Below, piece after piece: positions 6,268 to 9,706 of a stretch of 9,706 bases of DNA. The DNA comes from Zoogloeaceae bacterium (lineage in GTDB: Bacteria; Pseudomonadota; Gammaproteobacteria; Burkholderiales; Rhodocyclaceae), in contig SSSX01000178.1 of NCBI GenBank assembly GCA_015657735.1, positions 1 to 9,706 of the forward strand. Direction: 5' to 3'. The translations under genes were made by a program, and so were the position numbers. The notes under the pieces are model-generated. The model saw only the letters and a list, made by a program, of their open reading frames with translations, was not told where the DNA came from and did no database searches. Position 1 is the first letter of the stretch; each line of letters begins with the position of its first letter.

Positions 6268-7038
6268 TCACTGGCCGCTGAACTCGGCGTCGCGCCGTTC
6301 GAGGAAGGCGTGCATGCCTTCCTTCTGATCGCGGCTGGCGAAGAGCAGCTGGAAGGCCTTGCGTTCGAGCATCAACCCGGTGTCCAGCGAGGCATCTGCG
6401 CCGGCGATCAGCACTTCCTTGATCTGCATGACGGCCAGCGGCGGGCGGCTGGCGATGACGGCGGCCAGTTCCAGCGCGCGGGCCATCACCTCGGCGTCGG
6501 GCACGACTTCGCTGACGAGGCCCATCGCGGAGGCTTCGTGCGCCGACACCGGCAGGCCGGTCAGCACCATCTTCATCGCCTTGAACTTGCCGACCGCCCG
6601 CGTCAGGCGCTGGGTGCCGCCGGCGCCGGGCATCACGCCGACCTTCACTTCGGGCTGGCAGAACGACGCGCCGGCGCCGGCGACGATCACATCGGCGTGC
6701 ATCGCCAGTTCGCAGCCGCCACCCCAGGCGAGGCCGTTGACGGCGGCGATCACCGGTTTCGGACACGCCGCGATGGCGTGCCACAGGCGGTGGTTGGCGA
6801 GCTGCATGAGCTCGACAGCGCTCCGGTCGGCCATGTCGCGCAGGTCGGCGCCGGCGGCGAAGACCTTGTCGCCGCCGGTCAGCACGATGACGCGCACGGC
6901 CGGATCGTCGCCGAGACGGGTGAAGTGCCCGGCGAGGCCGAGGCGGAGCGGCTGGTTCAGCGCGTTGCGCGCGTCCTCGCGGTTGAGGCGGATCACCGCC
7001 ACGTGCGCGGACGGGCGTTCGACGACGACTTCGTTCAT
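6268..7038 (-). CDS. Enoyl-CoA hydratase (crotonase family)
   Basis: This enzyme adds water to trans-2-enoyl-CoA to give 3-hydroxyacyl-CoA, a beta-oxidation step. The 256-residue length is typical. Both catalytic glutamates of true hydratases are present: Glu110 in GGGCELAMHAD and Glu130 in CQPEVKVGVMPGAGGTQRL, matching Glu144 and Glu164 of the rat enzyme. The oxyanion-hole stretches FAAGADLRDM (60-69) and WGGGCEL (105-111) are intact, and the C-terminal DQKEGMHAFLERR is family-typical. Start at 7038 is supported by AAGGAG (complement of 7044-7049) at a 5-base distance. Crotonyl-CoA made by the nearby GcdH is a plausible substrate (inference). Paralogues acting on phenylacetate-derived or dicarboxylic enoyl-CoAs cannot be excluded. 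It is divergent from the thioesterase, with 59 bases between starts. Confidence 0.9.
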   Translation of the reverse strand: MNEVVVERPSAHVAVIRLNREDARNALNQPLRLGLAGHFTRLGDDPAVRVIVLTGGDKVFAAGADLRDMADRSAVELMQLANHRLWHAIAACPKPVIAAVNGLAWGGGCELAMHADVIVAGAGASFCQPEVKVGVMPGAGGTQRLTRAVGKFKAMKMVLTGLPVSAHEASAMGLVSEVVPDAEVMARALELAAVIASRPPLAVMQIKEVLIAGADASLDTGLMLERKAFQLLFASRDQKEGMHAFLERRDAEFSGQ

Positions 7039-7097
7039 TCCTGCTCCTTGCTAGAATCGACGGCGCCCATTCCGCGGCGCAACGTTCGATCAGAAAA
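7039..7097. promoter_or_regulatory. Divergent intergenic region between hydratase and thioesterase
   Basis: Only 59 bases separate the two divergent start codons, so the two promoters must overlap or lie inside the opposing genes. The minus strand shows the hydratase ribosome-binding site AAGGAG (7044-7049). On the plus strand TAGAAT at 7052-7057 is a possible -10 for the thioesterase, but no good -35 precedes it. No clear operator palindrome is visible. Confidence 0.35.
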
Positions 7098-7520
7098 ATG
7101 GAATTCCGCACCCGCAAGCTCATCCGCTTCGCCCACTGCGACCCGGCCGGCATCGGCTTTTATCCGCGCTACGTGGGGCTGGTCAATGAAGTGGTGGAGG
7201 ACTGGTTCGGCGAGGGCATCGGCGTCGGTTTCCACGACTTCCACGAAGTCCATCGCCTCGGCCTGCCGACCGTGCGCCTCGAGATGGAGTTCATGCTCCC
7301 GAGCCGCTACGGCGACGTGCTCGACTTCACGCTGCAGATCCTGCGCATCGGCGCCTCGTCGATGACGATCGAGGTGTGCGCGACGGCCGACGAGCGGCTG
7401 CGCTTTCGCGGCGAACTGGTCGTCGCGCTGATGTCGCTGGACACGATGAAGGCCGTGCCCATCGACGACAGCTGGCGGTCGCGCTTCGAGCGCTGGCAGA
7501 TCACCGCCGACAAGGCGTAA
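7098..7520 (+). CDS. Acyl-CoA thioesterase, 4-hydroxybenzoyl-CoA thioesterase (hotdog) family
   Basis: Hotdog-fold thioesterases of this family hydrolyse acyl- or aroyl-CoA to free acid and CoA. The 140-residue protein opens with the family active-site motif HCDPAGIGFYPRYV (13-26). Asp15 corresponds to the catalytic Asp17 known in the Pseudomonas 4-hydroxybenzoyl-CoA thioesterase. The rest fits a single hotdog domain with a long helix (about 26-37) followed by a sheet. The ATG at 7098 has only a weak upstream purine stretch (AGAAAA), so low expression is possible. The gene faces away from the hydratase and converges on gcdH. Family members near aromatic-degradation genes have been proposed to release CoA trapped in dead-end acyl-CoAs, and that role is inferred here. 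Substrate cannot be read from sequence. A YbgC-like role is the alternative, but no tol-pal genes are nearby. Confidence 0.85.
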   Translation: MEFRTRKLIRFAHCDPAGIGFYPRYVGLVNEVVEDWFGEGIGVGFHDFHEVHRLGLPTVRLEMEFMLPSRYGDVLDFTLQILRIGASSMTIEVCATADERLRFRGELVVALMSLDTMKAVPIDDSWRSRFERWQITADKA

Positions 7521-7547
7521 GCGCGCTCGCGCGGCGTGTTGTTGCCC

Positions 7548-7561
7548 GCCGGCGCGCCGGC
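7548..7561. repeat. 14-base perfect GC palindrome between convergent genes
   Basis: GCCGGCGCGCCGGC is exactly self-complementary and can form a 5-bp hairpin with a CGCG loop in either transcript. It lies in the 47-base gap between the thioesterase stop and the gcdH stop. No T-tract follows on either strand, so it is not a standard intrinsic terminator. It might help end both transcripts or block 3' exonucleases, or it may be chance in GC-rich DNA. Confidence 0.35.
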
Positions 7562-7567
7562 CGCCGT

Positions 7568-8740
7568 TCAGTTGGCGAAGGCCGCGATGCCGGTGATGGC
7601 GCGGCCGAGGATCAGCGCGTGCACATCGTGGGTGCCCTCGTAGGTATTCACGACTTCCAGATTGACCATGTGGCGGATCACTCCGAATTCGTCCGAGATG
7701 CCGTTGCCGCCGAGCATGTCGCGCGCCATGCGGGCGATGTCGAGCGCCTTGCCGCAGGAGTTGCGCTTCATGATCGAGGTGATCTCCGCCGCGTCGATGT
7801 GCTCGTCCTTCATGCGTCCGAGGCGCAGGCAACCCTGCAGGCCGAGGGTGATTTCGGTCTGCATGTCGGCGAGCTTCTTCTGGATCAGCTGATTGGCGGC
7901 CAGCGGACGGCCGAACTGCTGGCGGTCGAGCACGTACTGGCGGGCGCGGTGCCAGCAATCCTCGGCGGCGCCCAGCGCGCCCCAGGCGATGCCGTAGCGG
8001 GCCGAATTGAGGCAGGTGAACGGGCCCTTGAGGCCGCGTACGTCGGGGAAGGCGTTTTCCTCGGGGCAGAACACCTCGTCCATGACGATCTCGCCGGTGA
8101 TCGAGGCGCGCAGGCCGACCTTGCCGTGGATCGCCGGCGTCGTCAGACCCTTCCAGCCTTTTTCGAGCACGAAACCGCGGATCTTGCCGGCATCGTCCTT
8201 GGCCCACACGACGAACACGTCGGCCACCGGACTGTTGGTGATCCACATCTTGGCACCGCTGAGGCTGTAGCCGCCTTCCACCTTGCGCGCGCGCGTCACC
8301 ATCGAGCCCGGGTCCGATCCGTGATTGGGTTCGGTGAGGCCGAAGCAGCCGATCCATTCCCCGCTGGCCAGTCTGGGCAGATATTTGCGTTTGGTGGCCT
8401 CGTTGCCGAACTCGTTGATCGGCACCATCACCAGCGAGGACTGCACGCTCATCATCGAACGGTAGCCGGAATCGACGCGTTCGACTTCGCGGGCGATCAG
8501 GCCGTAGCTCACATAGTTGAGTCCGGCGCCGCCGTATTCTTCGGGGATTGTCGCGCCGAGCAGGCCGAGGCTGCCCATCTCGCGGAAGATTGCCAGATCG
8601 GTGTGCTCGTTGCGGAAGGCCTCGAGGACGCGCGGGGCGAGTTTTTCCTGACAGTAGGCGTGGGCGGTGTCGCGGATCATGCGCTCTTCGTCGGTGAGCT
8701 GGCGGTCGAGGAGCAGCGGGTCATCCCATTGGAAACTCAT
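7568..8740 (-). CDS. gcdH: Glutaryl-CoA dehydrogenase
   Basis: GcdH is an FAD enzyme that oxidises and decarboxylates glutaryl-CoA to crotonyl-CoA, passing electrons to electron-transfer flavoprotein. It serves lysine, tryptophan, glutarate/pimelate and anaerobic benzoyl-CoA degradation. The 390-residue protein has an acyl-CoA dehydrogenase fold with FGLTEPNHGSDPGS (133-146), RQQFGRPL (273-280) and the GcdH-specific ERVDSGYRSMMSVQSSLVM (87-105). Arg94 corresponds to the human residue that binds the glutaryl carboxylate, and Glu87 is also kept. The catalytic base is Glu368 in YEGTHDVHALILGRAITG. Start ATG at 8740 follows AAGGAAG (complement of 8748-8754) by 7 bases and gives the usual N-terminus MSFQWDDPLLL. 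The frame stays open far upstream, but that stretch is antisense-frame noise over the next gene. It is probably co-transcribed with the acyl-CoA dehydrogenase 32 bases upstream. Confidence 0.95.
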   Translation of the reverse strand: MSFQWDDPLLLDRQLTDEERMIRDTAHAYCQEKLAPRVLEAFRNEHTDLAIFREMGSLGLLGATIPEEYGGAGLNYVSYGLIAREVERVDSGYRSMMSVQSSLVMVPINEFGNEATKRKYLPRLASGEWIGCFGLTEPNHGSDPGSMVTRARKVEGGYSLSGAKMWITNSPVADVFVVWAKDDAGKIRGFVLEKGWKGLTTPAIHGKVGLRASITGEIVMDEVFCPEENAFPDVRGLKGPFTCLNSARYGIAWGALGAAEDCWHRARQYVLDRQQFGRPLAANQLIQKKLADMQTEITLGLQGCLRLGRMKDEHIDAAEITSIMKRNSCGKALDIARMARDMLGGNGISDEFGVIRHMVNLEVVNTYEGTHDVHALILGRAITGIAAFAN

Positions 8741-8772
8741 GTCGTATCTTCCTTTGATGGTGGGGCGTGGGC

Positions 8773-9706
8773 TCAGCTGGCGGCGCGGATCATGTTGCGC
8801 GCGATCACCAGCTGCTGAATCTGGGTCGTGCCTTCGAAGATGCGGAACAGGCGCACGTCGCGGTAGAAGCGCTCGATGCCGTATTCGGCAAGATAACCGG
8901 CACCGCCAAAGATCTGCACGGCCCGGTCGGCGACGCGGCCGCACATTTCCGAGGCGAACATCTTGGCACAGGCGGCCTCGGTGCTCACGTCGAGGCCCTG
9001 ATCGCGACGCCGGGCGGCGTCCTGCACCATGCAGCGGGCGGCATAGATTTCGGCCTTGCTGTCGGCCAGCATGGCCTGGATGAGCTGGAATTCGGCGATT
9101 GGTTTGCCGAATTGCCTGCGTTCGCACGCGTAGCGCAGCGCATCGGCGAGCATCCGTTCGGCAACCCCGACCGAGGTGGCGGCGATATTGATGCGTCCCT
9201 TGTCGAGCACTTTCATCGCGGTCTTGAAACCGACGCCTTCGCGCCCGCCGATGAGGTTGGCGGCCGGCACCCGGCAGTCTTCGAAGATCACGTCGCAGGT
9301 ATGGGCGCCGCGATGACCCATCTTCGCATCGTGCGGGCCGAACGAGAGGCCCGGCGTACCGCGTTCGACGATGAACGCGGAGATGCCGTCGGCGCCCTTC
9401 TTCGATGGGTCGGTGCGCGCCATCACCGTGAAGATGCCGGCTTCGGGGGCGTTGGTGATGTAACGCTTGGTGCCGTTCAGCACATAGCCGTCGCCGTCGC
9501 GCGTGGCCGTCGTGCGCAGGCTGGCGGCGTCCGAGCCGCTGTCGGGTTCGGTGAGGGCGAACGAGCCGATGATCTCGCCGCTCACCAGCCGCGGCAGATA
9601 GCGCGCCTGTTGCTCGGGCGTGCCGTCGATGACGATGCCCTGGCCGCCGATGCCGTTGTTGGTGGCAAAGATCGACCGGAAGCACGGCGAGGTATGGCCG
9701 ATCTCG
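8773..9706 (-). CDS. Acyl-CoA dehydrogenase (5' end outside window)
   Basis: This is an FAD-dependent alpha,beta-desaturase of acyl-CoA thioesters. About 310 C-terminal residues are visible, read from 9705, and roughly 70 N-terminal residues are missing for a family length near 380. The visible part begins EIGHTSPCFRSIFATNNGIG. It then shows SFALTEPDSGSDAAS (48-62 of the fragment), ERRQFGKPI (195-203), IFGGAGYLAEYGIERFYRD (265-283) and RIFEGTTQIQQLVIARNMIR, with catalytic Glu291. The GTG at 9583-9585 lies inside the conserved fold and is not the real start. It is upstream of gcdH on the same strand, 32 bases away, so the two probably form one operon. The glutamate position is that of short/medium-chain dehydrogenases. 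A dicarboxyl-CoA or branched substrate is possible but not shown. Confidence 0.92.
   Translation of the reverse strand, partial: EIGHTSPCFRSIFATNNGIGGQGIVIDGTPEQQARYLPRLVSGEIIGSFALTEPDSGSDAASLRTTATRDGDGYVLNGTKRYITNAPEAGIFTVMARTDPSKKGADGISAFIVERGTPGLSFGPHDAKMGHRGAHTCDVIFEDCRVPAANLIGGREGVGFKTAMKVLDKGRINIAATSVGVAERMLADALRYACERRQFGKPIAEFQLIQAMLADSKAEIYAARCMVQDAARRRDQGLDVSTEAACAKMFASEMCGRVADRAVQIFGGAGYLAEYGIERFYRDVRLFRIFEGTTQIQQLVIARNMIRAAS

Noticed and set aside
6247..6270. Possible bidirectional hairpin between the small ORF and the hydratase (GAGC...GCTC)
   Set aside because: The stem is short with a bulge of three bases, and no T-tract follows on either strand.
5851..7097. Possible genomic island inserted at the 3' end of tRNA-Gly
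   Set aside because: The second tRNA is complete and followed at once by its own terminator. No integrase, no partial tRNA repeat and no visible base-composition shift are present in the window.
6151..7365. 404-codon plus-strand ORF opposite the enoyl-CoA hydratase
   Set aside because: It is antisense to a complete crotonase with both catalytic glutamates and overlaps the thioesterase in another frame. No domain is recognisable.
7376..8818. 480-codon plus-strand ORF opposite gcdH
   Set aside because: It is an antisense shadow of gcdH, low in sequence complexity and with no family motif.
8741..9685. Upstream in-frame extension of gcdH that would give a 705-residue fusion protein
   Set aside because: The extension is Arg/His-rich out-of-frame reading of the acyl-CoA dehydrogenase gene. 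The ATG at 8740 has a ribosome-binding site and the canonical GcdH N-terminus.
1..9706. Search for an undescribed defence, mobile or secondary-metabolite system
   Set aside because: Every gene except the 46-residue ORF belongs to a well-known family with intact active-site residues. No repeat array, toxin-antitoxin pair, phage or transposase gene is visible.

Overview
The window is GC-rich, densely packed bacterial DNA. Gene order and protein motifs suggest a betaproteobacterium, most likely of the Rhodocyclales type (relatives of Azoarcus, Thauera or Zoogloea). The phylum-level call rests on the era-recO-pdxJ-acpS order and the tRNA/pgsA neighbourhood. The finer placement is inference from the neighbouring acyl-CoA catabolism genes.

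Positions 1-5574, plus strand, form one tightly packed housekeeping run: the 3' end of era (ribosome-assembly GTPase), recO (recombinational repair), pdxJ (pyridoxal phosphate synthesis), acpS (acyl carrier protein activation), nagZ (peptidoglycan recycling), uvrC (excision repair) and pgsA (phosphatidylglycerol synthesis). Start and stop codons overlap by four bases at recO/pdxJ, pdxJ/acpS and acpS/nagZ, using TTG, GTG and ATG starts in turn. This points to a translationally coupled polycistronic unit.

Positions 5594-5973 hold a compact tRNA unit. It has a near-consensus sigma-70 promoter, then tRNA-Gly(GCC), tRNA-Cys(GCA) and a second tRNA-Gly(GCC) identical to the first, ending in a strong intrinsic terminator with a 15-bp perfect stem. 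The order pgsA-tRNA-Gly-tRNA-Cys matches E. coli pgsA-glyW-cysT, but the third gene is a second glycine tRNA rather than a leucine tRNA.

Positions 5974-9706 hold a catabolic block with mixed gene directions. In order they are a small unrecognised 46-residue ORF (plus), an enoyl-CoA hydratase (minus), a hotdog acyl-CoA thioesterase (plus, divergent from the hydratase), glutaryl-CoA dehydrogenase gcdH (minus), and an acyl-CoA dehydrogenase cut by the window end (minus, directly upstream of gcdH). GcdH yields crotonyl-CoA, which is a natural substrate for an enoyl-CoA hydratase. The block therefore fits the tail end of dicarboxylate, lysine or aromatic-acid (benzoyl-CoA derived) degradation.

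I see no mobile element, CRISPR array, toxin system or clear sign of an undescribed system. The least explained items are the small ORF at 6108-6248, the duplicated glycine tRNA, the chained start/stop overlaps and the inverted thioesterase gene inside the catabolic block.
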